A DNA stretch of 64,000 bases from Wolbachia endosymbiont of Armadillidium arcangelii. GTDB lineage: Bacteria; Pseudomonadota; Alphaproteobacteria; Rickettsiales; Anaplasmataceae. The number at the start of each line of letters is the position of its first letter. Positions within the stretch are counted from its first letter, which is position 1. Position numbers and translations under genes: made by a program. The notes beneath the pieces are model-generated. The model was not told the DNA's origin, ran no database searches, and saw only the letters and a list, made by a program, of their open reading frames with translations. Of this stretch, positions 53,127 to 62,718 are shown one piece after another. The stretch covers positions 1,178,001-1,242,000 of the forward strand of contig NZ_CP157942.1 in the NCBI RefSeq assembly GCF_040207875.1, in the 5' to 3' direction.

Positions 53127-53846
53127 TTATTTCAAAAATGCAGGTGTGGTTTTCAATCTTTTCACAGGTGTAATCTGCTCTACTCTCTCTACCTCCATTT
53201 TAGCCCTATTGCTTGACGAAAAGCTCATTACATCCTTACAATTTCATTCAACAGCAAAGTGTAAAGGAGCATATACGTTATTATTCTGCTTACTAACATA
53301 TGCCCCACTTTCAATTAAAATGTCTCTTATACTTTCATGATCGATAGCAAAATGTAAAGGAGTACGTCCACAACTATCCCACACATTGACACATGCTCCA
53401 TGCTCAATCAGAGTTCTTACTACATTTTCATTGCCATCTCTAGTAGCAAAATGTAAGGGAGTACTTCTATCATTATCCCACGCATCAACATATGCTCCGT
53501 GTTCAATTAGAGTTCTTACTATATTTCCATTACCACCTTCAGCAGCAAAATGTAAAGGAGTGCATCCATCGCTGTTCCATGCATCAACATATGCTCCATA
53601 TTCAATTAGAGCTCTTACTATGTTCTCATAACCACTCTTAGCAGCAAAATGCAACAATGTAGTTTCTACAGGATCTAGATCACTATGTGTAGTAAATATA
53701 TGATTTATATTAAATCCACTATTCTCCCATCTCCATAAATCACTTCTTTCTAATTTTGTTTTTATTCTTTCAACTATGTTGTTCTTATTTAAACCTGAAG
53801 TATCATTTACTTCTGCAAGCATTTTTATGAAATCATCAAGCGTCAT
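53127..53846 (-). pseudogene. Ankyrin-repeat protein gene with in-frame TGA
   Basis: From ATG 53846 the frame gives 200 residues, with an N-terminal helical region (1-55) and four ankyrin units from about residue 57 (for example TPLHFAAEGGNGNIVRTLIE), then a fifth cut short at PLHFAVE by a TGA (53244-53246). The same frame goes on for 38 codons (NCKDVMSFSSSN to TTPAFLK) to a TAA at 53127-53129, so the stop probably truncates a longer protein. Ankyrin proteins are candidate host-interacting effectors in Wolbachia. The 200-residue product may still be made and functional. Confidence 0.7.
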
Positions 53847-53949
53847 AACTTCCCCACTTTATTAAAATAACCTGGTTATCATAATCTTTGACACAAAGAT
53901 CAAGAACTTTTTATTTTCCTAAAAAATAATTTAAGTTATACTCCAAACC

Positions 53950-54471
53950 ATGAAAGTTAGGCAAAATATTAAGTTTTTTTCTCTATCATTTGTGATTTTG
54001 TTTTCTCTATGGATTATATTGTCTGGTTATTTTGAGCCATTTTTTATTTTTTGTGGAGTGTGTTCCTCTGCATTTACATTGCTTGTCTTTAGAAGATTAG
54101 TGAACGCTGAAAGCACTCTTAATCAAATTCTAAATGGTAGGGGTAGACTGTCGTTTTATCAGTTTGTAAGTTATGTACCTTGGCTAATGTACCAAATTAT
54201 TTTGTCAAGTATTTATGTAACAAAAAAGGTACTACGATTCAAATCTACAGTTGAGCCAATTGTTATTGTAAGAAGATGCACAGGACATAATGATAAGACC
54301 ATTGCATTATTTGCTAACTCGATTACGATTACCCCTGGGACTTTAACTATCAATGTTGAAAAGAAGCAGAAAACATATTTATCTACCATATGCTTGATAG
54401 ATAAAGATCTTGAAAGTGGCATTTTTGAAATAGAAAGTAAAGTCTTAAAAATGCTACATCTAGTTAAGTAA
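53950..54471 (+). CDS. Na+/H+ antiporter subunit E (MnhE/MrpE family)
   Basis: A 173-residue membrane protein with two N-terminal hydrophobic segments (about 8-32 and 34-50) and a third near 70-90. The segment LFANSITITPGTLTINVEKK is the MrpE signature. Mrp complexes exchange sodium for protons and normally have six or seven subunits encoded together; only E is here, so others must be elsewhere or lost. It is convergent with an orphan gene, the stops overlapping by eight bases. Confidence 0.88.
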   Translation: MKVRQNIKFFSLSFVILFSLWIILSGYFEPFFIFCGVCSSAFTLLVFRRLVNAESTLNQILNGRGRLSFYQFVSYVPWLMYQIILSSIYVTKKVLRFKSTVEPIVIVRRCTGHNDKTIALFANSITITPGTLTINVEKKQKTYLSTICLIDKDLESGIFEIESKVLKMLHLVK

Positions 54472-54880
54472 TTGCTTTAAATAAGTTAACAGCGTCCCTA
54501 TATTCTCTTATTAGGCTTTCAAGCATTTCTTTCGGAAGGCTATCACCAACAATAGAACATAAATAATTGTACAAATCTTCTAGCCTTGATATGTTATTTT
54601 TCTTCTTGCTGTTGAATTTATGTGGAAAAATATCCTCCATGATTTCAATATTAACAACCTTATTTAAAAATGCATTTTCACTTGTTATGCTTATTCTTGT
54701 AAGTATAGTGTTAATTTCAGGTTCATTACTCGTATAAATATCTGATAATTGCACCATCTTAATGACATATAAAGTTACTATTTTTGACAAACAATTATCA
54801 GAATATTCACAATTTTTTATTATCTCCCACTGAGTAACCTGAGATTTGCTTATTTTTGCATTATTTGGTAACTTATTCAT
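54464..54880 (-). CDS. Orphan helical protein, function unknown
   Basis: A 138-residue protein with a GGAG ribosome site 7-8 bases before its ATG. It is predicted mainly helical, with no signal peptide or membrane segment and no recognised family. The middle has alternating hydrophobics (TLYVIKMVQLSDIYTS), and the end (PKEMLESLIREYRDAVNLFK) is an amphipathic helix. Its position next to mrpE gives no hint of function. Confidence 0.6.
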   Translation of the reverse strand: MNKLPNNAKISKSQVTQWEIIKNCEYSDNCLSKIVTLYVIKMVQLSDIYTSNEPEINTILTRISITSENAFLNKVVNIEIMEDIFPHKFNSKKKNNISRLEDLYNYLCSIVGDSLPKEMLESLIREYRDAVNLFKAIT

Positions 54881-55151
54881 TGAATTTTCTCCATTTAATT
54901 CAGTGTAGTAATTATACTAATACTTTGTTAAATAAATAATAACGCAACCATAAAAATATGCATTTATTTACCATAAATCACATAATATTCCTAAAATTAA
55001 ACGTTAAAGTTACTCCAAACTAAATGATTTCTTTAATTCCATGTTATCCAGCAGTGTAAAATGATAGTTATTGCTATACAATAGTATTTACTCTAAAATA
55101 AAGCTTCCTTTTGAGCTGTTTTGTTAATATTAAATTTCACACTATGCTACA
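54881..55151. other. AT-rich spacer before purN
   Basis: About 270 bp, no repeat or RNA seen; it must hold the promoters of the divergent orphan gene and purN. Confidence 0.4.
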
Positions 55152-55718
55152 ATGAAAAAAATAAAGCTCGGAGTACTCATTTCAGGCAGAGGATCAAACA
55201 TGCAGGCTTTGATAGAAGCATGTCATGATCAGAATTTTCCCGCAGAAACTGTATGTATTATCACAAATAACAGTGAAGCTGAAGGCCTTAAAATAGCAGA
55301 GCAAGTAGGAGTTCCAGCGTTTGTTGTTGAGGATAAGCCACTTGATACTGATAAAATTCATGAAATACTTGTTCAACATAAGGTTGATTTAATTTGCCTC
55401 GCAGGGTTTATGAGAATTCTAAAGGCTAATTTCCTGAATAAATGGCATAACAAAGTTATAAATATTCATCCCTCTTTACTTCCATCCTTTAAGGGCCTAA
55501 ATGCCCAAGAGCAAGCTCTGAAAGCAGGTGTAAAAATTACAGGTTGTACTGTACATTATGTCACTCCTGAAGTTGATGCTGGAGCCATAATCGCTCAAGC
55601 TACTGTGCTAGTGCTACCAAATGATGATGTTCAAAGCCTCTCAGAGCGCATCTTAGCTGAAGAGCATAAGTGTTATGTGGAAGCAGTAAGATCAATAGCA
55701 GAAGGTATTAATTATTGA
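55152..55718 (+). CDS. purN: Phosphoribosylglycinamide formyltransferase
   Basis: A 188-residue enzyme transferring formyl from 10-formyltetrahydrofolate to GAR in purine synthesis. The N-terminal KLGVLISGRGSNMQALIEAC and the active-site run INIHPSLLPSFKGLNAQEQA (Asn, His) with Asp in HYVTPEVDAGAII are intact. It uses the folate pool made by folC and feeds the same pathway as purB. Its stop overlaps that of the convergent M16 gene by seven bases. Confidence 0.96.
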   Translation: MKKIKLGVLISGRGSNMQALIEACHDQNFPAETVCIITNNSEAEGLKIAEQVGVPAFVVEDKPLDTDKIHEILVQHKVDLICLAGFMRILKANFLNKWHNKVINIHPSLLPSFKGLNAQEQALKAGVKITGCTVHYVTPEVDAGAIIAQATVLVLPNDDVQSLSERILAEEHKCYVEAVRSIAEGINY

Positions 55719-57034
55719 CCTTGAGCGTTTCTTCCAACTTCAACAAAGAATAAATTTTCAGGATTTAGTAAAGAACTTGCCAATTTGTTTACTTCCTCCA
55801 ATTTAATATTATTAATGATATTCGTATAATTATTTATACTGTTAACATCACGATCGTCTATCTGCATACTATCCAGCAACATTGCTGTATTCGCATTATT
55901 GGATAGGAAAGAGAAGGTAAGGTTATTTACTAAACTGGTTTTTGCATTCTTGAATAATTGTTCGTCAATTCCTTCTTTTTTTACTTTGCTAAATGTATCT
56001 TTTACCGCCAATATAGCTTTGCTAGCAGTAGAACTATCAGTACTCATAAATCCAGATATAATATTTCCATGCTTATTAGGAACATTACGTGCACCAACAC
56101 CATAAGTAATACCTAGATTTTGTCTCAATTCTTTCATTAATATTGAATTCAGCCCCATACCACCAAGCGCATCAACCAAAACTTGAGCATTATAGTAGTC
56201 TGGATCTTCATAAGCTATACCATTTTGAGCAAAAAGTATTACACTCTGTGGTATATCCATAAAAACACTCTTACTTTCTGCAGGACCAAAATCATTTTTT
56301 ACAGCTATTTTTCTAACTTTTGACCTTTTTGATGCTAATCTAGATAAATATTTATCGATCAGTGTACTAACTTCTTCTTTTTTTGCACAACCAACAACAC
56401 TTATAACTATATTATCCTTAGTAAGATTACGCTTTATGTATGTTAAAACGTCATCTCTAGTAATGCTCATTACAGTGTCAAGAGTTCCATATTCACTTTT
56501 TGAGTAAGGATGTTTTTTAAACAGCAACGTATCTAACTCTTTTGCAGCAATAAAATAAGGATCTTTTTCAAAATTATTAAAGTTTACTTTGATTTTTTCA
56601 AAAACTCTATTCAATCCTTCAGGATCAACTTTAGGGCGCATTATAGCATCACTCAGTAGTGAAATTGCATCCTCTAGATTCTCAGATAAAGTATTTAATG
56701 AAACCCTAAATGCTTCTAAACCAGCAATAAAATTTAAACTAATTCCTTTATCCTCAAGCTTTTTTACAAAATCTTTGGCATCATTTTTTCCTGCTCCTTC
56801 TTGAATTACAAGAGAAGTAAACCAAGCAAGCCCCTGTTTTTCTGGACTTTCATACACGCAACCTGCATCTTTGAACGATATATTGAGTGAAACTTTTGGT
56901 AGATCATGGTTTTCAACAAACAAAAACTTAAATCCTTTATTAGTAGTAACCTCCTCTATATTTAAGTGACTGCTTGCTTGCAAATTAAAGCCTAAACAGA
57001 GAAAAAGTAGAAATGCAAGTTTACTTATCTTCAT
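55712..57034 (-). CDS. M16-family peptidase, non-catalytic partner subunit
   Basis: A 440-residue exported protein with a signal peptide (MKISKLAFLLFLCLGFNLQA) and two M16 domains. At the place of the zinc motif HxxEH the sequence reads GLAWFTSLVIQEGAG, so the metal ligands are missing, while the C-terminal half keeps the M16 R/Y-type segment (LRQNLGITYGVGAR). It overlaps the end of the upstream catalytic M16 gene by 14 bp. Such active/inactive pairs form heterodimers that degrade peptides. Location: periplasm. Confidence 0.9.
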   Translation of the reverse strand: MKISKLAFLLFLCLGFNLQASSHLNIEEVTTNKGFKFLFVENHDLPKVSLNISFKDAGCVYESPEKQGLAWFTSLVIQEGAGKNDAKDFVKKLEDKGISLNFIAGLEAFRVSLNTLSENLEDAISLLSDAIMRPKVDPEGLNRVFEKIKVNFNNFEKDPYFIAAKELDTLLFKKHPYSKSEYGTLDTVMSITRDDVLTYIKRNLTKDNIVISVVGCAKKEEVSTLIDKYLSRLASKRSKVRKIAVKNDFGPAESKSVFMDIPQSVILFAQNGIAYEDPDYYNAQVLVDALGGMGLNSILMKELRQNLGITYGVGARNVPNKHGNIISGFMSTDSSTASKAILAVKDTFSKVKKEGIDEQLFKNAKTSLVNNLTFSFLSNNANTAMLLDSMQIDDRDVNSINNYTNIINNIKLEEVNKLASSLLNPENLFFVEVGRNAQGQ

Positions 57035-58361
57035 TATTACCTCCTTTTGGTAGCAAACGACCGACTAATTTATTAGTAGAAAAGATAGCGTGAATTTTGT
57101 TGTTTACATCCTCTAGGTTGACATAATTAATTTTGCTATATGAAATGTCTATTTCATCAAGTGGAATACCTAGTGCTAGACGTGGTATGTAAAATATTGC
57201 TATATTAGTTAAATCAGATAGTTTATCAAATTGTGCTGCTTTATATTTAGACTTTGTACTTTGCAGTTCTTCATTTGTTATTTTTTCAGAGGTAAATCTA
57301 TTAACAGCATTGTCTAACTCTATTGCAACAGTATCCAAATTCACTCCGCTTTTTGGAGTTACATAAATCTCAATATAGCCATTACTAAAAGCTAAACTGT
57401 TATAATAAGCAAATACTTCCACTGCTACATTCTTATCTAGAACTAAATCTTTATATAGCTTGCTAGACTTGCCATTCCCCAAAACATCAACTGCCAAATC
57501 AACAGGAAAAGTTTCACTTATTTGCTCAAATAAAGGAACACGATAGCGAAAGTATAAAACTGGCTCTTTCACTTCAGTGCTTTCTAAAGTTACCGATATA
57601 TCTGCGTTATGTACTGGATCTTGGTTTGGATAATGCCTAACCACAGGCTTAGCTTTAATTTCGCCATATTTTTCTCCCGCTAATTTCATTACCTCATCAA
57701 ATTCCACATCGCCAACAATGAGCAGTATAGCATTACCTGAATGATAATAGTTATCATGAAACCTCGTTATGTCATCCTGATTGTAAGTTTTAATATTGCT
57801 CTCCCAACCAATAACAGATCTGCCATAACCATTACGATAAAATGCACTGTTTATTTCCTCCCATAATAAAGCTTCAGGATTATTATCAAATCTCATCTTC
57901 CTTTCTTCTAATACGATATTTTTTTCTCTATCTATTTTGTCTTGAGTAACATCAAAATTGCCCATTCTATCTGCTTCAATTTCCATTGCTAATGGTAAAT
58001 CTTTTTTGAGAACCAATTCGTAGTAGCAGGTATATTCTTTAGTGGTAAACGCATTAAACTGTGCTCCAATGCTGCCCAAAGTGGATTCTATGTCTTTAAA
58101 TTTCCCTGTAGTTTCAAACATTAAGTGTTCAAAATAGTGAGCCAATCCTGCTTTGCCGATTGGATCATCCATTCCCCCAACTTTATATATTACTGCATGA
58201 AAAACAGCTGGAATCCGATGATTAGGAACAACATAGACATCTAGTCCATTGCTGAGCTTAGCATGCTTTATGCTGTGCTTTACGCTTTCAGCTTCCAAAG
58301 AAATCGGACAAATGAAAAAAAACACAGGTAGTATAAAAAAACTAAAGAATTTGCGAAGCAT
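57021..58361 (-). CDS. M16-family zinc peptidase, catalytic subunit
   Basis: I start at the ATG at 58361, four bases after the lspA stop, giving 446 residues with a clean signal peptide (MLRKFFSFFILPVFFFICPI); the frame is open 75 bases further upstream but that part lies inside lspA. The inverted zinc motif HYFEH is in GLAHYFEHLMFE (about 74-78), with the third Glu ligand expected near LAMEIEADRM. It belongs to the bacterial periplasmic insulinase-like group and is paired with the inactive subunit downstream. Confidence 0.92.
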   Translation of the reverse strand: MLRKFFSFFILPVFFFICPISLEAESVKHSIKHAKLSNGLDVYVVPNHRIPAVFHAVIYKVGGMDDPIGKAGLAHYFEHLMFETTGKFKDIESTLGSIGAQFNAFTTKEYTCYYELVLKKDLPLAMEIEADRMGNFDVTQDKIDREKNIVLEERKMRFDNNPEALLWEEINSAFYRNGYGRSVIGWESNIKTYNQDDITRFHDNYYHSGNAILLIVGDVEFDEVMKLAGEKYGEIKAKPVVRHYPNQDPVHNADISVTLESTEVKEPVLYFRYRVPLFEQISETFPVDLAVDVLGNGKSSKLYKDLVLDKNVAVEVFAYYNSLAFSNGYIEIYVTPKSGVNLDTVAIELDNAVNRFTSEKITNEELQSTKSKYKAAQFDKLSDLTNIAIFYIPRLALGIPLDEIDISYSKINYVNLEDVNNKIHAIFSTNKLVGRLLPKGGNNEDK

Positions 58362-58365
58362 TATT

Positions 58366-58842
58366 TCATTCCTCATTTTGCTTAGAGATAGACCTATCGT
58401 ATATATACCACTTATATAACAATGTACACATTCCACAAACTATAGATAGATCCGCTAAATTAAAGGCTGGCCAATACCAATCATTGATATGAAAATATAT
58501 GAAATCATATACAGCTCCCCAATAGATTCTGTCAATTACATTTCCGATCGCTCCACCAATCATCAGAGAAAAACCAAGGTAAATTAACTTATCATTAGAT
58601 TTGTATATCAAGTATGCAAGTATACCAATTATTAATATTGAACATGCCGAAAAAAAGAAGCTGCCATGAGGCAGAGCACTACACATTCCAAAACTAATCC
58701 CTGAATTCCAAACTTCAACTAATTTCATAAAACTAGTAACCTCGATTGACTCCCCCTCATCAATCAATGAGTTTATACACAATTTACTCGTTTGATCAAA
58801 CAATACTATAATCAATATAATAATTAAACATATCCTCTTCAT
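58366..58842 (-). CDS. lspA: Lipoprotein signal peptidase (signal peptidase II)
   Basis: A 158-residue four-helix inner-membrane aspartyl protease that cleaves the signal peptide of diacylated prolipoproteins, the step after Lgt. The catalytic Asp residues lie in GGAIGNVIDRIYWGAVYDFI and in FNLADLSI. The length is family-normal. Its start overlaps the ribF stop by four bases and the M16 pair follows, so ribF-lspA-M16-M16 looks like one operon. Confidence 0.95.
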   Translation of the reverse strand: MKRICLIIILIIVLFDQTSKLCINSLIDEGESIEVTSFMKLVEVWNSGISFGMCSALPHGSFFFSACSILIIGILAYLIYKSNDKLIYLGFSLMIGGAIGNVIDRIYWGAVYDFIYFHINDWYWPAFNLADLSIVCGMCTLLYKWYIYDRSISKQNEE

Positions 58843-59771
58843 AAGTTTATCTTTAACTGGTAAGCTTTTAGTATATCACGATCTATTTGTTTTGTTAACT
58901 CGTTAATACTATGGAATTTTTTTTCTGGCCTAATAAATTTTAAAAGTTGTATATCAACCTTTAAATTGTATACATTTTCATTGAAGTCAAATATGTGCAT
59001 TTCTACTATAGGTTTTTTTAAGTCCTTAAATGTAGGTCTCATACCAATGTTGACCACTCCATATAGCCAATTTGCACTATTTTCAGAAAGTGCCACTTTA
59101 GCGTAATATGTACCAAACTTAGGTTTTATCATGTAATCTTCTAGCGGAATGTTTATGGTTGGAAATCCTATTTCTCTACCTCTAAACGCACCTTTTGTCA
59201 CAACACCAGAGACTTGATAAAGCCTGCCGAGCAACTTATTAGCAACTTCTATTTCACCCTTTTGTAAATGCTCTCTGATTGAAGAAGAAGAGCAAATTTC
59301 TCCATCAACTATCAATGGCTCTAATTTAGTTAAAGAGTATCCATACGTTTCAGAATATTTCTCTAGAGTTAATATGCTACCTAGTCGTTTATGACCAAAA
59401 GTACAACTTTCTCCAACAGTTATGTGTTTAGCACTATACCTATCTACTAGAATCTTACTAATAAAGTCATCGCAGCTTACTTGAGCAAAACCTTCATTGA
59501 AATTGATAATATATAAGTAATCTATGCCATGGCTGCAGATTAGTTCCTTTTTTTGTTCTTGATCTATCAATCTAAAATTGTTTCTGCTAGATAAGACAGT
59601 GGATGGATGGGGCTCAAAAGTTAAAACTGCGGAAGGTAATCCTTTTTCCTGCGCTATCTTCTTTAGAGTAGAAATCGCGAATTTATGCCCTAAATGAACG
59701 CCATCGAAATTTCCGAAAGTTAGTGCTAAATTATCTTCTATCCTTTGCTCACAATTATAAATAACTTTCAT
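58839..59771 (-). CDS. ribF: Bifunctional riboflavin kinase/FAD synthetase
   Basis: A 310-residue enzyme making FMN from riboflavin and FAD from FMN. The N-terminal adenylyltransferase domain has TFGNFDGVHLGHK (about 18-30), and the kinase domain has GRGIGFPT-like GREIGFPTINI with GVVNIGMRPTF and a typical C-terminus. FMN and FAD would serve the nitroreductase and MnmG in this window. Upstream gene of the ribF-lspA-M16 cluster; the short gap to the divergent glutaredoxin gene holds both promoters. Confidence 0.95.
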   Translation of the reverse strand: MKVIYNCEQRIEDNLALTFGNFDGVHLGHKFAISTLKKIAQEKGLPSAVLTFEPHPSTVLSSRNNFRLIDQEQKKELICSHGIDYLYIINFNEGFAQVSCDDFISKILVDRYSAKHITVGESCTFGHKRLGSILTLEKYSETYGYSLTKLEPLIVDGEICSSSSIREHLQKGEIEVANKLLGRLYQVSGVVTKGAFRGREIGFPTINIPLEDYMIKPKFGTYYAKVALSENSANWLYGVVNIGMRPTFKDLKKPIVEMHIFDFNENVYNLKVDIQLLKFIRPEKKFHSINELTKQIDRDILKAYQLKINL

Positions 59772-59840
59772 ACAATTTGATATTTTATAAATATTTCTTA
59801 TATATAATAACTATATTTTAGTAAGCTACGGAGATAAATT

Positions 59841-60197
59841 GTGAAAAATGTTGTGATATATGTAAAGAAGGGCTGTCCATACTGCATAAGGGCAAAGGAT
59901 TTATTAGATAAAAAAGGTGTGGAATATGAAGAAATCGATGTGCTCAAAAACTCAGATCTATTTAACGACATAAAATCAAAGTATAACGTTAGAACAGTTC
60001 CACAGATCTTTATTACTGATGACAATGGAAATTATATTCACCATATTGCAGGAAGCGACAAATTGATGGATCTTGAAAAAGAAGGAAAGTTGGATGATAT
60101 GTTAAATAACAATGAAGATAGCATTGATGCAACAGCTTACACAAGCAGCAGTAATGAACATGAGGTATGTGTTATATCACATGATGATTTTATGTGA
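59841..60197 (+). CDS. grxC: Glutaredoxin 3 type
   Basis: A 118-residue thioredoxin-fold protein that reduces disulfides with glutathione. The dithiol active site is CPYC (12-15) and the cis-proline is in RTVPQIFI; GSDKLMDLEKEGKLDDML forms the last helix. The C-terminal 35 residues (NNEDSIDATAYTSSSNEHEV...) are an extra Ser/Asp/Glu-rich tail not usual in Grx. Translation starts at ATG 59841 or an adjacent GTG. Confidence 0.93.
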   Translation: MKNVVIYVKKGCPYCIRAKDLLDKKGVEYEEIDVLKNSDLFNDIKSKYNVRTVPQIFITDDNGNYIHHIAGSDKLMDLEKEGKLDDMLNNNEDSIDATAYTSSSNEHEVCVISHDDFM

Positions 60198-60293
60198 TTT
60201 TTTTGCCTTACCGTTGCTGGCATGTTCACTTTAAACAATTTTTAATTAATTAAAAATACAATTCATCTAGTGAGTTTTTTTAGTGGGAAAGAA

Positions 60294-61166
60294 ATGATAA
60301 AAAATATTACAATTATTAGCAAAAACTTAATTAATATTGAATTAATTAACAAACAAGATTTAGAGAATTTCATCAAGATTTTCACAGTCCTTGATAAACA
60401 TATAGCAGCTAGAACGCTTTTTACAGAAGAAGTGAGAATAGAGTATAAACAACACAATCGCATAGAAGTTGTTGAATTGATAAAAGATACAGGTTTTACA
60501 TATCGTGATGTTGAAAATGTGCTATATCACCTGAGTAAGCATGGAATGAAGGTACCAAACAGCGTCATAGCAAATACCTTTTTTTCTGCATATAATCATG
60601 CACTTGAGTTTAAGGATATAACATTTTCTTTTTCTGAAGGATTTCCGCAATTTAATATCAGAGTAAACAAGAATACCTTTATAATGACTCCTATGAGTGA
60701 AGAGAATCTGGAATTGAATTCACAAAACAGCAAAATGCTTATAGAATCATTAAAGAGCGAAAAAAGCATTTATGACTGCATAGTGGAAGAAAATATCATC
60801 AAAATTATAGTGCATTCTGAAATACACCAGGCTATAAACTCGATTACAGAATCACTGATAAAGTCTTGCTTTTTAGCAAGAGAGGAAGAAGAAAAATTCA
60901 AAGAGAAATTGAGACAACTTGCTTTTAAAGATCAAGCTTTCGTTGAGTATTCTAGCATCAAAACTATCCATAGATATCCGAATAACCATCCTCTAAGAGA
61001 GTATGAAAGTGTTATTAAAGATATAGAAGATATTTTATGTGATTTTATAATAAATGAGAATAGCGAGTTTACTATAGAGCAATTAAATAGGCTGGGCTCA
61101 GAAGTTTCTCCAAATACTCCAAAAATTATCACTAAAACTATAGATAAACTTGTTAAGTTTCACTAA
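60294..61166 (+). CDS. Orphan protein, function unknown
   Basis: A 290-residue protein from the ATG at 60294, which has a GTGGGAAAG stretch just before it; a GTG 24 bases upstream is also possible. It is cytosolic by composition, with helical parts at the start (KQDLENFIKIFTVLDKHIAA) and end (IEDILCDFIINENSEFTIEQ) and a beta-rich middle (KDITFSFSEGFPQFNIRVNK). I do not recognise a family. It lies between grxC and an IS graveyard. Confidence 0.65.
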   Translation: MIKNITIISKNLINIELINKQDLENFIKIFTVLDKHIAARTLFTEEVRIEYKQHNRIEVVELIKDTGFTYRDVENVLYHLSKHGMKVPNSVIANTFFSAYNHALEFKDITFSFSEGFPQFNIRVNKNTFIMTPMSEENLELNSQNSKMLIESLKSEKSIYDCIVEENIIKIIVHSEIHQAINSITESLIKSCFLAREEEEKFKEKLRQLAFKDQAFVEYSSIKTIHRYPNNHPLREYESVIKDIEDILCDFIINENSEFTIEQLNRLGSEVSPNTPKIITKTIDKLVKFH

Positions 61167-61320
61167 AATGTTATTAGAATGGCTTTAGCCAATGTCTACA
61201 TATATCTGTTTTTTACTGGTTGAGTAGAGCCTTTGAGCTGCTTTCTGTCATTCCAATGTAACTACATACAGATGTATGTTAAACACTAGAATGACATTAG
61301 ACTTCTTGCATAATCTAAGG
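61167..61320. repeat. Palindromic-repeat remnant
   Basis: CTGTCATTCCAATGTAACTA...CACTAGAATGACATTAG at 61247-61297 is a diverged member of the window-wide palindrome family. Confidence 0.6.
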
Positions 61321-61324
61321 AAGC

Positions 61325-61930
61325 AGCTAAAAATTATAGAAAGAGGCAAAACCGTAAACCGAAACGCCTTCGTCTATTTCTATACCTGTCTGAAATTATT
61401 TTAAATCGCTTAAGTAAACCAATAACTACAACTCTTTGGCTAAAAAGTTCTCTGCTTTTTTGTCTTTTGGTAAAGGGTGCTTTTTTGATCTCCTATGAGG
61501 GAGTTGAACATTTTTATGAAACTTTTGCATACCCCTATCAGCTAAAACTTGATAACATCGACTCTTTAAAAATCCTAAAGTCATGTCGTTTACCGTTAGC
61601 AAAGGAAGTACATATAATTTTCTTACTTTCTTTTGCTATAACTACTTGTGTCTTTATTGTATGTTTCTTTTTTTTCCTGAAAAAAATCTTTTCTGCTTTT
61701 TTTTGCTCTCTCTATGGGAGTTTCTGTTCCGTCTACTACCAGAATCTCATATTGCATTTAATAGCTCTTTTTTTCCAGGCAATGCAAAATCTTGATGCTT
61801 TATCAGCGAATGCAGACACTTTCATAGCTTTATGGAAATAGGTACAGTAGTGTCATTAACAAACGATCTTCCATGCATTGTTTATTTGGTTTAGGAGTGC
61901 TAAATAAACCATACGCATCAAGTTAAGAGA
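61325..61930 (-). pseudogene. Decayed IS5-family transposase
   Basis: Read on the minus strand with several frameshifts: EILVVDGTETPIERAKKS (first Asp), SGKKKKHTIKTQVVIAKES, GKRHDFRIFKES, SADRGMQKFHKNVQLPHRRS (second Asp) and YRNRRRRFGLRF near the end. This is the ISL2/IS427-like subgroup of IS5, different from the elements at 19.8 and 48.4 kb. No intact frame and no clear ends. Confidence 0.72.
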
Positions 61931-62084
61931 ATACGCCCAATATAGCAACCATTTAAGGTTTATTTATTATATTTATTTTTTAAGAAATCTTGATCTAAAA
62001 TAAGATAATTTTTTTTAAAGAGTCTATAAATTACTAATTTTATTGTTTAATGTCTAAAATAATTTTTACCGCTTCCCTTCTTGT

Positions 62085-62514
62085 ATCTTGTAAAAAGCAT
62101 CTAATGTTTTAAGCTTAAGCATTAGGTGGAGGAGGGAAGAACTCTGTTTCTCCTCTTAGATATAAAATCTGTAAGAAAGATAAGAGTTCCCTCCTCAAAA
62201 GTATAGGCTGGACGGTATCGTAGAAAGACCTAAATGGCTCTAATTCTGTATCCACAAGGTTAGCATCGGACAGATACAAAACCTGTCAAACCAGAAAGAA
62301 ACTCCTATTTTCTACTTTTTTGAATATAATTTTACGGAGAAGCGCTTCTGCAGTTATAGCCGAGTAGGCAATGGTGCCTTAGTGCCCGTAGGTTAGCATG
62401 GTTTTGGAAGGAAAATCACTGATGGAGTCTTTGAGACTACCTCGATTAGAAGAGCGTATAATTCAACCGTTCCAAGCTGAAGTGCTTTTCAATTATTATA
62501 TGATGGAGGTTAGA
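62085..62514 (+). ncRNA. Structured leader of an IS110-type element (candidate bridge RNA)
   Basis: About 430 bases without a gene before the transposase start. Visible stems: TAATG/CATTA around 62102-62124; GGAGGAGGGAA...ACTCT (62128-62145) with AGAGTTCCCTCCTC (62183-62196); and later small hairpins around GGCAATGGTGCC (about 62382-62393). IS110 elements carry a non-coding RNA at this position that guides recombination; assignment here is by position and structure only. Confidence 0.4.
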
Positions 62515-62718
62515 AATGGCAAAAACAAAAAGTAAATTAGAGGTCTGATGCGGCAGGAATAGATATCTGTGCATTATGTATGTGTACCAGAAGGAAGAGA
62601 TAAACAGAATATACAAAAATTCTGCTGCTTCACAGAAGATCTTTATAACTTAGCAAAGTGGTTAAAGAGGTGCAAAGTTACTACAATAGCCATGGAATCA
62701 ACAGGAGTGTATTGGATC
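62515..62718 (+). pseudogene. IS110-family transposase, N-terminal part, frameshifted and cut by IS4
   Basis: ATG 62515 behind a GGAGG ribosome site begins MAKTKSKLEV, then a frameshift; the continuing frame reads AAGIDICALCMCVPEGRDKQ and later WLKRCKVTTIAMESTGVYW, which is the RuvC-like DEDD N-terminal domain of IS110 transposases (first Asp in GIDI, Glu in MESTG). It ends where the IS4 element starts at 62719. Confidence 0.78.
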
